A DNA stretch of 64,000 nucleotides, taken from the NCBI GenBank assembly GCA_905221605.1, contig CAJNDS010002080.1, forward strand, positions 406,001 through 470,000, written 5' to 3'. Positions 28,836-37,810 of the stretch are shown here, piece after piece (the stretch's first letter is position 1; each line of letters begins with the position of its first letter). The notes under the pieces are model-generated. The model searched no databases, was not told where the DNA came from, and saw nothing but the letters and a program-made list of their open reading frames with translations. The DNA is from Symbiodinium natans. Lineage: Eukaryota; Sar; Dinophyceae; Suessiales; Symbiodiniaceae. A program made the translations under genes and the position numbers.

Positions 28836-28890
28836 AGTTCGGCTCCTTGTCGTAGATGTTGGTGCCTGGGCGCAGCAGCAAATGAAACTT
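28836..28890 (-). CDS. Coding island
   Basis: KFHLLLRPGTNIYDKEPN exits at ACT|GTTAAC. The acceptor could be AG|TTTAAG or the internal CCCAG|GCACC. Confidence 0.6.
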
Positions 28891-28921
28891 AAACTCGCAT
28901 TCCCAAACCCTAAACGAACTC

Positions 28922-29010
28922 TAAAGTCTAAAGTCTAAAGGCTAAAAGTCTAAAGTCTAAAGTCTAAAGTCTAAAGTCTAAAGTCTAAAGTCTAAAGTCT
29001 AAAGTCCAAA
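28922..29010. repeat. CTAAAGT heptamer array
   Basis: About 12 copies of CTAAAGT, a heptamer that differs from CCCTAAA by replacement of the CCC block. Nearby CCCTAAA units flank it. Period 7 is kept. Confidence 0.93.
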
Positions 29011-29341
29011 CCCTAAAGCCAAAATCGAAGCTCTGAACCCGGGCGCCCCCCGTCTTGGCAGTCCTGAGAAAGAGGGGGTGAGTTAGCTTTAAGCTTCTGA
29101 TGAAGGGTTTGGGATTTAGGGCTCAGAAAAATTCTCGTTTGTTTCCTCGCAATGCTTGGTGTTTGGGGGTCTCGGGGGGAAGACACCCTGTCATAAGGAT
29201 AGCTATTTACAACTTAACTCAAAAAACCCTAACTCAAGAAACCCTAAACCCTAAATCCTAAACCCTAAGTCCTAAACCCTAAGTCCTACACTCTAAACCC
29301 TAAACCCTAAACTCTAAACCCTAAACCGCATCGTGAAGTGC

Positions 29342-29386
29342 CTCAAACCACTCAGCAGCTCTTTCTTCGCTAGGCTCCGGGTCATT
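29342..29386 (-). CDS. Coding island of 15 codons
   Basis: NDPEPSEERAAEWFE lies exactly between CGCTCAG and GAG|GCACTT, phase 0. If the GC donor is skipped the frame continues ALHDA up to GCG|GTTTAGGG, a second, telomeric donor. Confidence 0.7.
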
Positions 29387-29511
29387 CTGAGCGGTGAAAC
29401 AACTTGATTGCTGTGGTTCTGGGGTTTAGGGTTTAGGGTTTGGGATATCGGGTTGAGGCGGTTTAGGATTTAGGGTTTACTCTTTGGTCAAAGGTTGCAT
29501 ATAAACGGGTA

Positions 29512-29599
29512 TCGGGCGTGCGTGCGCAAGAGATCGGCAGCTATCATCAAGGCAAAGTGAGAAGCTGCCGGAAGGCTGTGCAGGCTCCAGGTCCTCCCC
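29512..29599 (-). CDS. Coding island with telomere-type acceptor
   Basis: TTTAG|GGG GAG leads into EDLEPAQPSGSFSLCLDDSC and RSLAHA. The AG belongs to the final repeat unit. Confidence 0.62.
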
Positions 29600-29687
29600 C
29601 TAAACCCTCAACCCTCAACTCTCAACCCTAAACCCTCAACCCTCAACCAGCAACCCTCAACCCTCAACCCTAAACCTTAAACTCTGC

Positions 29688-29747
29688 TTTAGGATCTTCG
29701 CAGTGCAGCAGTTCTGGGGCGGAGATGGAATGGAGGAACGCGCGCAT
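29688..29747 (-). CDS. Coding island of 20 codons, telomere-type acceptor
   Basis: TTTAG|ATG starts MRAFLHSISAPELLHCEDPK, exit AAA|GCAGAG. The ATG may or may not be a start codon; phase 0 at both ends. Confidence 0.62.
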
Positions 29748-29825
29748 CTAAACCCTAAACTCTGTGAACCCTCAACTCCTTAAGAGCCCCCGAAAGTTGA
29801 CACCCCTAAACCCTAAACCCTAAAC

Positions 29826-29880
29826 CCTCCTGTTCCAGACGGCACCCTTGAACTGAACTCCCGCGCGGTTTGCATGGTTC
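29826..29880 (-). CDS. Coding island
   Basis: ANRAGVQFKGAVWN runs to AACAGGAG|GGTTTAGGG; either a GA donor or a telomeric GT donor would work. Confidence 0.55.
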
Positions 29881-29920
29881 TTGGGTTTTTCAGGTTTACA
29901 GGGTTTGGGGTCTTCGGGAG

Positions 29921-29955
29921 TTTCTGCACCACCTTTGCGAGGGTCTTGGGTTTAT
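29921..29955 (-). CDS. Coding island, short
   Basis: TLAKVVQKLPK, no clear acceptor. Surrounded by TTTATAGGG-type units. Confidence 0.35.
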
Positions 29956-30090
29956 AGGGTTTATAGGGTTTATAGGGTTTATAGGGTCTATTTTAGGTTC
30001 ATCAGGTTTGTGGGATTTGTAAGGGTCGTGGGGTTTAGTGCTTAATTAGGGTTTGTGGGGCTTAGAGGGTTGTGGAAGGCTTAGGGGTTC

Positions 30091-30172
30091 TCAAAGCCCA
30101 GAAGCCACTAACGCCGCAAATTCTTCAGCAGCTTCAACCCCTTGCAAAACCCCATCGGCTTTCCTACTACCA
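30091..30172 (-). CDS. Coding island ending in a stop
   Basis: SRKADGVLQGVEAAEEFAAL continues to VASGL and TGA. Either a terminal exon or read-on past a donor. Confidence 0.55.
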
Positions 30173-30199
30173 AACTATACAGGTTTTGGGTTAAGGGTT

Positions 30200-30560
30200 A
30201 AGGGTTTGGGGCTACCCCCCCCCCCCCCCAAATTAGGTTCCCCCCTTAAATAACCTTAATTCAGCTTAATTATCTCTGAATAGCCTTAATTCTAGGGGGG
30301 GGGGGGGGGGGGTAGTATAGAGGGGGGTAGTAGGGGGGGAACCCATGAAAACCTCACAAAGAAGGTTGACTGAATTGTTCCTAGAACCATAACCAACTGC
30401 TCAATTAAGCTCGAAAGCAGATTAACCCAACAAAACGGCTTCTAATTCAATAGGCCCCTAAGCTCTAAGCCATAAACCCTGAACCCTAAACTTTGTAAAC
30501 CGAAACTGAACATGGCCCTATATGCCGTGTGTATGAATGTATCTATGTATATATGTACTA
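30200..30560. other. Stretch without a recognised exon
   Basis: Contains a poly-C run (30219-30231), a poly-G run (30295-30312) and AT-richer unique sequence. Nothing coding seen. Confidence 0.4.
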
Positions 30561-30563
30561 GAC

Positions 30564-30672
30564 CCAAGTGCAATTTAGGAATACAAAGGGTGCCCTTTGT
30601 GGCTTAACAGGGGCTTCTAAGGGAACCGAAACCCGACAAATGGACATAAGGGCCTACTTTGGGTCCTAGTTT
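30564..30672. mobile_element. MITE-like element, family D
   Basis: ACTAGACCCAAGTGCAATTT and GGGCCTACTTTGGGTCCTAGT are imperfect inverted arms about 70 nt apart. Internal AAGGGTGCCCTTTGTGGC matches the 2283-2395 copy. Confidence 0.65.
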
Positions 30673-30767
30673 CCCTAAAACCTGAACCCCTAACCCCCCC
30701 AAACCCCCAAACCCCAAACCCTAAACCCTAAACCCTATGCCCTAAACCCTAAACCCACCCTAGCTCG

Positions 30768-30830
30768 GGAAAGCTTGGCTCCCGCGTTGCAAGTTCTCGG
30801 TTGCGGACTTGGCGCCTGCGTGCAAGCACA
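30768..30830 (-). CDS. Coding island (two frames)
   Basis: CACGCAG acceptor, then AKSATENLQRGSQAFPS and a TAG, or in another frame QVRNRELATREPSFPE. Undecided. Confidence 0.4.
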
Positions 30831-30984
30831 CAAAAAAGACAATGTTTCATCTGTGTCGACTTCTTGTTGCTTCCTTCGTCAAGACTCCTTCTCCATGGTT
30901 TAGGGTTTAGGGTTTAGGGTTTAGGGTTTAGGGTTTAGGGTTTAGGGTTTAGGGTTTAGGGTTTAGGGTTTAGGGTTTAGGGTG

Positions 30985-31062
30985 TTTTGGTCGCCGTCCC
31001 GGTGCCATCTCCACCGTAAATTTGTTTACGAAGACACTGGCTTGGGGCGCTGGCTATGCTTG
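30985..31062 (-). CDS. Coding island
   Basis: IASAPSQCLRKQIYGGDGTG then TATKT. Gly-rich turn. CCAG|TGT inside could be the acceptor. Exits near the TTTAGGG array at 30900-30984. Confidence 0.58.
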
Positions 31063-31071
31063 TGAAGAAAG

Positions 31072-31125
31072 TCATAAGACCAGAAAATCCCTACTGGGAG
31101 GCGGGAAAAAGTAGAGCTCCCCCGC
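31072..31125 (-). CDS. Coding island with classic acceptor and a stop
   Basis: CTCGTTTTCAG|GCG starts AGELYFFPPPSRDFLVL then TGA. A pyrimidine tract precedes the acceptor, which is uncommon in this window. May be a terminal exon. Confidence 0.58.
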   Translation of the reverse strand, partial: AGELYFFPPPSRDFLVL

Positions 31126-31221
31126 CTGAAAACGAGAACTAAACCCTAAACCCTAAACCCTAAACCCTAAACCCTAAACCCTAAACCCTAAACCCTAAAC
31201 CCTAAACCCTAGTGCCGAGTA

Positions 31222-31293
31222 CTATTGTGGAGTGATGATGTCAACTAGAAACCCTGTAAAGCCAAAAGGTGGGATGTAAATTGCTAGATCATC
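31222..31293 (-). CDS. Coding island of 23 codons plus stop
   Basis: GACGCAG acceptor, DDLAIYIPPFGFTGFLVDII, TPQ and TAG. Hydrophobic and clearly protein-like; a candidate 3' end of a gene. Confidence 0.62.
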   Translation of the reverse strand, partial: DDLAIYIPPFGFTGFLVDIITPQ

Positions 31294-31440
31294 CTGCGTC
31301 CGACGTCTCACTGGGTCCAACGGAAAAACATGTCAGGGTTTAGGGTTTAGGGTTTAATTAGGGTTTAGGGTTTAGGGTTTAGGGTTTAGGGTTTAGGGTT
31401 TAGGGTTTAGGGTTTAGGGTTTCTAATTTAGGATACAGAA

Positions 31441-31556
31441 GGAGATTGAAGAAGGGCTCTTCTTGAAGCTATGGGCCGCTGTAGGCCGTCCTGCTGGCTG
31501 GAATTCGAGGCTGGTGGCTTGAAGGGCTTCAAGCTCTGAGCAGATCCGAGAGAGGA
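31441..31556 (-). CDS. Coding island of about 38 codons
   Basis: SRICSELEALQATSLEFQPA followed by RPTAAHSFKKSPSSISF. Lies between two TTTAGGG arrays (31335-31420 and 31556-31660). Confidence 0.62.
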
Positions 31557-31715
31557 TTTAGGGTTTAGGGTTTAGGGTTTAGGGTTTAGGGTTTAGGGTT
31601 TAGGGTTTAGGGTTTAGGGTTTAGGGTTTAGGGTTTAGGGTTTACAGTTTAGGGTTTGGGGCTTTGAGATATAGCTAGGGTTTGGGTTTAGGGTTGACAA
31701 CCCCAACGACAAACC

Positions 31716-31808
31716 CAAATCCTTCCTGGGGTCAGGAGGCCTTTTTCCTGGGACCAGAAGGCCGTGCATGTATTGGTTTCGGTGTTCAAAAACAACGTTC
31801 TCTCTAGG
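31716..31808 (-). CDS. Coding island
   Basis: CCCTAG acceptor, ENVVFEHRNQYMHGLLVPGK, then RPPDPRK. A plus-strand frame is open but less convincing. Confidence 0.6.
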
Positions 31809-31844
31809 GCTTAGGGTTCAGGCTTTAGGGCTTGTAAAACCCTT

Positions 31845-31935
31845 AGGCTCAAGATAGCCCAAAACCTCGAATAAGAAGGCGTTTGAGCCCAACAACCCCA
31901 ACATAAAAGTCCTTAGAGCCTTAAAAGTAAGGGTT
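31845..31935. repeat. Dispersed element, family F
   Basis: CCTTAGGCTCAAGATAGCCC ... AAGAAGGCGTTTGAGCCC ... AAAAGTCCTTAGAGCC, related to 7525-7600 and 7797-7880. The parts GGCTCAA and TTGAGCC are inverted, so it could fold. Confidence 0.55.
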
Positions 31936-32065
31936 TTGGCCGTTTTCAGGGTTTAGGGCAACCGAATAAAAAACCAGGGCTTCTCCTGACCTAAAACCTT
32001 AAACCCTAAACCGTAGACCCTAAACCCTAAACCCTAAACCCTAAACCCTAAACCCTAAACCCTTC

Positions 32066-32176
32066 AGGGGATCCACTCTTTGGGATCCTTTGAGGGGTGC
32101 TTTTAAGCTTGCTCCGGCTTGGTTCGCCCCACGAGCGCGCAGCAAACAATCGCGCAGCGACAACCTGCGGGTTGAA
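32066..32176 (-). CDS. Coding island (two frames)
   Basis: After CCCGCAG, LSLRDCLLRARGANQAGASL continues to KAPLKGSQRVDPLK; a second frame gives VVAARLFAARSWGEPS. First preferred. Confidence 0.5.
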
Positions 32177-32463
32177 GCTTCTCCTTCTGGTGGCCCGGTA
32201 ATATGGGGGGTTTAGGGTTTGGGGTTTAGGGTTTAGGGTTTAGGGTTTAGGGTTGAGGGTTTAGGGTTTAGGGCTGAGGGCTGAGGGTTGAGGGTTCAGG
32301 ACCCTTGAGATAGACCCCAAATAGTAGGATCCCCGCAAAATGAGGACCCCAAGAAGGAACCCCTACTGTCGTAAACCCAAGCCCGCATATATGATCATAC
32401 AGGGGTGGGACCCGAAACCCCAGAACCCCAACCCCAAACCGGCGGAGGTGTTCTTCTTTGTCA

Positions 32464-32600
32464 GGGTTTAGGGTTTAGGGTTTAGGGTTTAGGGTTTAGG
32501 GTTTAGGGTTTAGGGTTTAGGGTTTAGGGTTTAGGGTTTAGGGTTTAGGGTTTAGGGTTTAGGGTTTAGGGTTTAGGGTTTAGGGTTTAGGGTTTAGGGT
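32464..32600. repeat. Long TTTAGGG array
   Basis: About 19 perfect units immediately before (plus-strand sense) the island 32607-32714, i.e. at the donor side of that exon. Confidence 0.97.
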
Positions 32601-32606
32601 GGCTCG

Positions 32607-32714
32607 GGGTTGCTTTTGTAATTGGGTGTGGCCGGGGTCTGTTTTCAAGGTCATGCTGCTGTGGCCTGGGGTGCCGCCCTCATTTTTGGCTTCACATCGC
32701 GCTCTCGCCTAGGC
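32607..32714 (-). CDS. Coding island of about 36 codons
   Basis: ARARCEAKNEGGTPGHSSMT continues to LKTDPGHTQLQKQPRAT. Acceptor GCCTAG. Bordered upstream by a family A inverted-repeat element. Confidence 0.62.
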
Positions 32715-32751
32715 ACGGGCCTACCTGGCAAAAACCAGGGCTTCTGCGGGG

Positions 32752-32863
32752 TTGGGATGTTCCCCCTTTAGACTAACAGTCCTTAATAGGGATGAGAGTA
32801 CCCCACCCCCACCCCATAAGAATCCCAATCAAGGACTGTTAGTATACCGGCCAACATCCCAAG
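32752..32863. mobile_element. MITE-like element, family A
   Basis: Terminal inverted repeats TTGGGATGTTCCCCCTTTAG and ATACCGGCCAACATCCCAAG, with inner arms ACTAACAGTCCTTAATAGGG and AAGGACTGTTAGT. About 110 nt. Other copies: 35492-35654, 37697-37810, 40492-40600, 40864-40974, 51734-51842, 60668-60768, plus halves at 43107-43142 and 62960-62980. Confidence 0.8.
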
Positions 32864-33172
32864 TTTAGGGCTTGGGGTTTTTTAGGTGTCAGGTTTCAGG
32901 TTTGGAGGGTTTGGGTTTGAGAGGCCGAGTTTAAGGGTCCGAGGCGAATGCAAAGCCCTCAACCCTAAGCCCCACTTTCTTTGTTCAGGGTATGCGGTTT
33001 TGGGGTTTTGGGGCTAACTCCTAAGCCCCGAGCCCCACTTTAGCGTTGAGGCTTTTGAGGGCTTTGGGTTTAAGGGGCTCAGGGTTAACCCTAAACCCTA
33101 AACCCTAAACCTTAACCCTAAACCCTAAACCCTGAACCCTAAACCCTGAACCCTAAACCCTACACCCCAAAC

Positions 33173-33294
33173 CCTCAATGCAGCATAGCGGACGGCGAAG
33201 CTGCCTGGAACATCAGGCCCCGCAGGATTTTTGAGGAAAGGCGGCGCGATCTCGTGTTCCCAGACGCGCTGCGGAGGCTCATAATCCTTGAAGC
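33173..33294 (-). CDS. Coding island of 40 codons
   Basis: GFKDYEPPQRVWEHEIAPPF continues to LKNPAGPDVPGSFAVRYAAL and leaves at AGG|GTTTGG. The plus strand is also open (FEERRRDLVFPDALRRL), but minus fits the chain of neighbours. Confidence 0.65.
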
Positions 33295-33382
33295 CCCCTA
33301 AATCCTAAACCCTAAACCATAAACCCTAAACCCTAAACCCTAAACCCTAAACCCTAAACCCTGAACCCTAAACCCTGAACCC

Positions 33383-33425
33383 TAAGGTAGATGAAGGCTC
33401 CAATGTCGCTCCTTTGCGGTCTTCG
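33383..33425 (-). CDS. Coding island, short (two frames)
   Basis: PEDRKGATLEPSSTL or SDIGAFIYLR; the frame cannot be fixed. Confidence 0.35.
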
Positions 33426-33514
33426 GGTTTAGGGTTTAGGGTTTAGGGTTTAGGGTTTAGGGTTTAGGGTTTAGAATTTCGGGTTCAGGCCTTTTGGGGG
33501 TTGAACGGTTAGTT

Positions 33515-33626
33515 ACCTACCTTTGGAGTAGACCCTGGAAAAAAAGTACATACTTTTTAGGTATAAGTAGCTATAATAGGAACCCAGAACCGAAAAAAGT
33601 AGTAAAGTACAGTACTCCAAAACCCA
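33515..33626. mobile_element. MITE-like element, family E, copy 1
   Basis: Short inverted ends TTTGGAGTA / TACTCCAAA enclose about 100 nt with GGAAAAAAAGTACATACTTT. Differs from the copy at 34511-34622 in only a handful of positions, so one of them moved or was duplicated recently. Confidence 0.75.
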
Positions 33627-33734
33627 GGTTAGCAGGGATTCGTGGTAGACTGCCACAACATACGCAGTACGTACACGCCCTTAGGTAGCTTCTCCCGCGT
33701 TGGAAGCTGAAGCATGTGGCCATGTGGGTTGAAC

Positions 33735-33769
33735 CTCCGCATCAAACAACTCTACGGTGACAGCACGGC
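33735..33769 (-). CDS. Coding island of 11 codons
   Basis: ATTCTTAG acceptor, RAVTVELFDAE, GAG|GTTCAA donor. The open frame continues past the donor (VQPTWPHASASNAGEA), so the exon could be longer. Confidence 0.6.
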
Positions 33770-33904
33770 CTAAGAATTTGTCGGATTAAGAACTGCGCGG
33801 CCTGAGCCGGGGGGTGTGAGGATTTAGGGTTCAGGGTTTAGGGTTTAGGGTTTGGGGTTTCAGGTTTGGGGTTTGGGGTTTGGGGTTTAGGGTCCCAGGC
33901 TTAA

Positions 33905-33998
33905 ATTTTGAGTATCTGAGTGCAAGGGCATTGATACGCTCGATCGATGGCTCGCCGCGCGCTCCATACATCTTGCGGAGCTTCGACACGTAGACGGG
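33905..33998 (-). CDS. Coding island of about 31 codons
   Basis: TATGTAG acceptor, PVYVSKLRKMYGARGEPSIE, RINALALRYSKF. Strong coding character. Confidence 0.65.
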
Positions 33999-34145
33999 CT
34001 ACATAGTCAAGAAGCCGAGCGTACCCTCTCCAAACCCTAAACCCCAAAATCCTCCCCTAAACCCTAAACCCTAAACCCTAAACCCTAAACCCTAAACCCT
34101 AAACACCGAACATTGGACATTTCTTTTCCCGCGCCGTCACTGTAC

Positions 34146-34191
34146 CTCCATGCTCATGCCGCTGCACTGAGGGCGGGTGTCAGAGCACCGT
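34146..34191 (-). CDS. Coding island of 15 codons
   Basis: TTTTTGCAG acceptor, RCSDTRPQCSGMSME, GAG|GTACAG donor. Both borders are good. Confidence 0.62.
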
Positions 34192-34408
34192 CTGCAAAAA
34201 TACGACTCAGAGTTTAGGGCCCCTAGGGTTGGGGGAGGACTTGCAATACGGGCACGCGCTAGAATGATATAGATGCCATAGGTTGTGTTATGCACCGCTC
34301 TATTTTTTCGTTTTTTTAGCCATTGATCTGACCCTAAACCCGATAGTCAGTTCTTGTAACCAAGTTCTACGTAGCATGATTGTCTCTACACAATCATACC
34401 CTCAGAGC

Positions 34409-34484
34409 CTGCGATTTCCACATGGGCGGCCACCATGGGCAGCGGCATGATTCGGAATTTCGGAATACTTCGCAGCAGCGACAC
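34409..34484 (-). CDS. Coding island of 25 codons
   Basis: GACTTCCAG acceptor, VSLLRSIPKFRIMPLPMVAA, HVEIA, GCAG|GCTCTG donor. The frame is also open upstream of the acceptor up to the family E element. Confidence 0.66.
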
Positions 34485-34510
34485 CTGGAAGTCCTGCGCA
34501 CAACCAGGAT

Positions 34511-34622
34511 GACCTACCTTTGGAGTAGACCCTGGAAAAAAAGTATATACTTTTTAGGTATAAGTAGCTTTAATAGGAACCCAGAACCAAAAAAAGTATT
34601 AAAGTACAGTACTCCAAAACCC
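34511..34622. mobile_element. MITE-like element, family E, copy 2
   Basis: Near-identical to 33515-33626. Both copies make a false open frame reading TYLWSRPWKKS. Confidence 0.75.
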
Positions 34623-34862
34623 ATATGAGCAACAGACCAAAACCTAACAGAGTTGGGGCTTCGGGCTCACAGGGTGACTTGAAAGAAGATTTGGGGCTTC
34701 GGAAGCCCGAAACCTTTCTCTACTTTGCAGCCCTAAACCCTGAACCCTGAACCCTGAACCCTGAACCCTGAACCCAAACCCTAAACCCTAAACCCTAAAC
34801 CCTAAACCCTAAACCCTAAACCCTAAACCCTAAACCCTAAACTCTAAACCCTACACGGGGAG

Positions 34863-34918
34863 CCACAAGAGCATCCCTCCCGGCACCAGCGGACCATGGT
34901 CGTTCTACGAGAACCCCT
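34863..34918 (-). CDS. Coding island
   Basis: VLVERPWSAGAGRDALVAPR ends at CGTG|GTAGGG-like sequence. Between a CCCTAAA array and unique sequence. Confidence 0.4.
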
Positions 34919-35390
34919 ATATAGCTCTTATATAACAGTCCTTATATACCTAAAGTAGCCCTAAACCCTAAACCCTAAACCCTAAACCCTAAACCCTAAA
35001 CCCTAAACCCTAAACCCTGAAAGAACCCCTGAAGAACCCCGAAGGTCCCTGATAAGGGTCCTCCTTTAGGCCCTTGACAGCCCTAAAGTCACATGGTAGT
35101 TTCGACTAGCCCGGGTTGTCAGAGACCTGCAGAGATCCTAAGCCGCATGGAAAGCATGGGGGTTTAGGGTTTAGGGTTTAGGGTTTAGGGTTTAGGGTTT
35201 AGGGTTTAGGGTTTAGGGTTTAGGGTTTAGGGTTTGGCCCCCTAAACACTGAAAGCCCTTCTCCCACAATGCCAAAAAATGCTGAAGCCTGAACACGCAC
35301 GCACAACACCCGCCAGCCAAAAATCTATCTAGAGTCACCCTGTAGCTTAAAAAAAGGGGCAAACCTAGATCTTACGACATAGTATTCCCC

Positions 35391-35478
35391 AACTTATTAT
35401 TTACTGTGGCATCGGAAGATGTGGTGAAAAAAACACCCCACAACCTTGCCATGGCCCGAAGGCATTCAGAGATCCCTG
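35391..35478 (-). CDS. Coding island of about 29 codons
   Basis: AGCAG acceptor, ISECLRAMARLWGVFFTTSS, DATVNNKLG. Hydrophobic WGVFF. Next to a family A element. Confidence 0.6.
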
Positions 35479-35491
35479 CTAAACCCTACAT

Positions 35492-35654
35492 TTTGGGATG
35501 GCCCTGATACTAACAACTCCTGAATGGGGATTATAAGGATTATGATAGGGTGTACTACTCTCTCTATTTATGGACTGTTAGTATAAGGGATTATAATACG
35601 GGGGTGCTATAATCCGTACTAAGGACCTCTTGGTATACGGGGGAACATCCCAAC
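35492..35654. mobile_element. MITE-like element, family A, longer variant
   Basis: TGGGATGGCCCTGATACTAAC at one end and GGTATACGGGGGAACATCCCA at the other. An extra internal palindrome (GGATTATAAGG ... GGATTATAATACG) makes it about 50 nt longer than the type copy. Confidence 0.6.
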
Positions 35655-35763
35655 CTACGTCCCCTGAACCCCCTTAGCTTCTCCCCCATGCCCGCAACAA
35701 AGAAAAAAGCCTAAAACCCTAAACCCTAAACCCTAAACCCGAAACCCTAAACCCTAAACCCTA

Positions 35764-35868
35764 ACCCCCCGAAGATTGTCCTCCTCGGCACGCACTCAGT
35801 CGGGGCTAAGGAGGTCTTCGGAAGGCGTCGAAGAAGGCAAAGCCACCCTGAGTGTCGAGTTGAGGGTC
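35764..35868. CDS. Coding island, strand undecided
   Basis: Plus frame KIVLLGTHSVGAKEVFGRR is the best plus-strand reading in the window. Three minus frames are also partly open (GGFAFFDAFRRPP; LPSSTPSEDLLSPD). All clear exons nearby are on minus. Confidence 0.3.
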
Positions 35869-36129
35869 TAGGGTTTAGGGTTAGGATTTGGGTTTAGGGT
35901 TTAGGGTTTAGGGTTTAGGGCTTAGGGCCTAGGGTTTAGGGTTTAGGGTTTAGGGTTTGGGGCTTAGGGCTTAGGGTTTAGAGTTTAGGGCTTCAGTGTA
36001 AGAGTTTGTGGTCTAGGGCTGAAGGGGTTTCAGGTTGAGAGTTTAGGGTAAACTCTGAGCCCGAAAACCTTGAGCCTCAACCGTAAGCTCTAAAAGCAGC
36101 CCAAGCCACCGCCAGTTTGGCTCGAAGCC

Positions 36130-36216
36130 CTAAACCCTAAACCCTAAACCCTAAACCCTAAACCCTAAACCCTAAACCCTAAACCCTAAACCCTAAACCC
36201 TAAACCCTAAACCCTA
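36130..36216. repeat. CCCTAAA array
   Basis: About 13 perfect units, followed after a 100-nt island by the TTTAGGGG array at 36316. Confidence 0.95.
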
Positions 36217-36221
36217 AAGGT

Positions 36222-36315
36222 CTCTGTGGCTTGACATGCGAAGCCCCATATACGCCGAAAATACCCCCTGCGGTGCTTCTTATGTCTCCCCCCTCGCCCC
36301 CGGCGCTCAGGTGTT
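36222..36315 (-). CDS. Coding island (two frames)
   Basis: GGDIRSTAGGIFGVYGASHV then KPQRP, or the basic frame RHKKHRRGYFRRIWGFACQ. Enclosed by a perfect CCCTAAA array and a TTTAGGGG array. Confidence 0.42.
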
Positions 36316-36655
36316 GGGGTTTAGGGGTTTAGGGGTTTAGGGGTTTAGGGGTTTAGGGGTTTAGGGGTTTAGGGGTTTAGGGGTTTAGGGGTTTAGGGGT
36401 TTAGGGGTTTAGGGGTTTAGGGGTTTAGGTGTTTAGGGGTTTAGGGGTTTAGGGGTTTAGGGGTTTAGGGGTTTAGGGGTTTAGGGGTTTAGGGGTTTAG
36501 GGGTTTAGGGGTTTAGGGGTTTAGGGGTTTAGGGGTTTAGGGGTTTAGGGGTTTAGGGGTTTAGGGGTTTAGGGATTTAGGGGTTTAGGGGTTTAGGGGT
36601 TTAGGGGTTTAGGGGTTTAGGGGTTCAGGGGTTCAGGGGTTCAGGGGTTCAGGGA
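36316..36655. repeat. TTTAGGGG octamer array
   Basis: About 42 copies of the octamer TTTAGGGG with very few variants (one TTTAGGTG, some TTCAGGGG at the end). The longest homogeneous array in the window, and an octamer, not the heptamer. Confidence 0.97.
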
Positions 36656-36714
36656 TTTAGGGCTAGGGAGGCTTCCAGCGTCATTTAGGTACTGCTTCTT
36701 GAAAGGGAAATGGG

Positions 36715-36945
36715 TTGCTAGGGAATGGGGAACCCCATATCACGCTGCACCCTTGCATGTGGATTGTATTCCCTACGGTGCTTCAATGCTATAAGCACCT
36801 GCAGACCATGAGCCAAGCATCTCAAATAAGAGAGGACTGACCTGGACATGCAATCATGGAGGTTAGTGTGATAGTGTGTTTGCGTTCTCATCTCTATCCT
36901 AAGCTCCAAACTTGAGGGCCCCTCATGGGAGGCGTTCAAGTAAGC
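36715..36945 (-). CDS. Possible coding island
   Basis: An open minus frame of 74 codons; the best part follows CTGCAG and reads VLIALKHRREYNPHARVQRD. Weak codon character upstream of that. Confidence 0.3.
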
Positions 36946-37084
36946 AACCCGAATTCAGCCGTTGCCGATATGGGGTTGCAGTTTAAGGCTCCGGGCGGAG
37001 GGCGGTTTACGACCCTCAGCACGAAACTCCCAAACGGGCCTACAAGGGTTTGGGGTCCCCAAACCCTAAACCCTAAACCCTAAA

Positions 37085-37400
37085 CCTAACCCCTAAACCC
37101 CTAAACCCCTAAACCCCTAAAACCCTAAAACCCTAAAACCCTAAAACCCTCAAACCCTAAAAACCTAAAACCCTAAAACCCTAAAACCCTAAAACCCTAA
37201 AACCCTAAAACCCTAAACCCCTAAAACCCTAAAACCCTAAAACCCTAAAACCCTAAAACCCTAAAACCCTAAAACCCTAAAACCCTAAAACCCTAAAACC
37301 CTAAAACCCTAAAACCCTAAAACCCTAAAACCCTAAAACCCTAAACCCTAAATCCCTAAATCCCAAAACCCTAAACCCCCTAAAACCCCTAAGCCCCTAA
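37085..37400. repeat. CCCTAAAA (TTTTAGGG) octamer array
   Basis: About 35 copies of CCCTAAAA. TTTTAGGG is known as the green-algal type telomere unit, but here it is simply a local variant next to heptamer arrays. Confidence 0.95.
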
Positions 37401-37557
37401 AACCCAAAATCCCTAAACCCCTAAACCCTAAGCCCTCAGTCCCACAGGCCAAAAGCACCCCAAGAAGACCTAAGTAACCCTAAACCCTAAACCCCTAAAC
37501 TCTAAGTAAGCCCTCTCCCACAGGTCAAAGGCACCCCAACAAAAACCGATGCCCTGC

Positions 37558-37615
37558 CTCGCGGTCATAGCGAAAGTGGCTCAACCAGAAGAGTGCTGCA
37601 TCATGGTCCTTGGCT
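37558..37615 (-). CDS. Coding island of 19 codons
   Basis: CCCCAG acceptor, AKDHDAALFWLSHFRYDRE, GAG|GCAGGG donor. Part of this island (37595-37610) is duplicated in the adjoining intron at 37678-37693. Confidence 0.7.
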
Positions 37616-37696
37616 CTGGGGGTGTAAGGTTTAGGGTTTAGGGCTTAGGGCTTAGGGTTCAGGGTTTGGGGTTAGGGGCTGCATCATGGTCCTAGG

Positions 37697-37810
37697 TTGG
37701 GATGTTCCCCCTTAGACTAACAGTTACTAACCACCTTTACTGGGGAATTTTCTTAAGGGCCTATTTTTATCCTTACTAAGGGTTGTTAGTATAAGGGGGA
37801 ACATCCCAAG
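37697..37810. mobile_element. MITE-like element, family A
   Basis: TTGGGATGTTCCCCCTTAGA and TATAAGGGGGAACATCCCAA, near-perfect inverted ends over 20 nt. The cleanest copy. Confidence 0.82.

Noticed and set aside
33180-33300. Plus-strand exon reading FEERRRDLVFPDALRRLIIL
   Set aside because: The antisense frame is longer, ends at a donor and agrees with neighbours; a GC-rich exon often leaves its complement open.
33494-34628. Conserved peptide TYLWSRPWKKS at two places
   Set aside because: Both are translations of the same non-coding inverted-repeat element (family E).
36316-37400. CRISPR-like direct repeats
   Set aside because: Units are 7-9 nt with no spacers; simple tandem arrays in a eukaryotic context.
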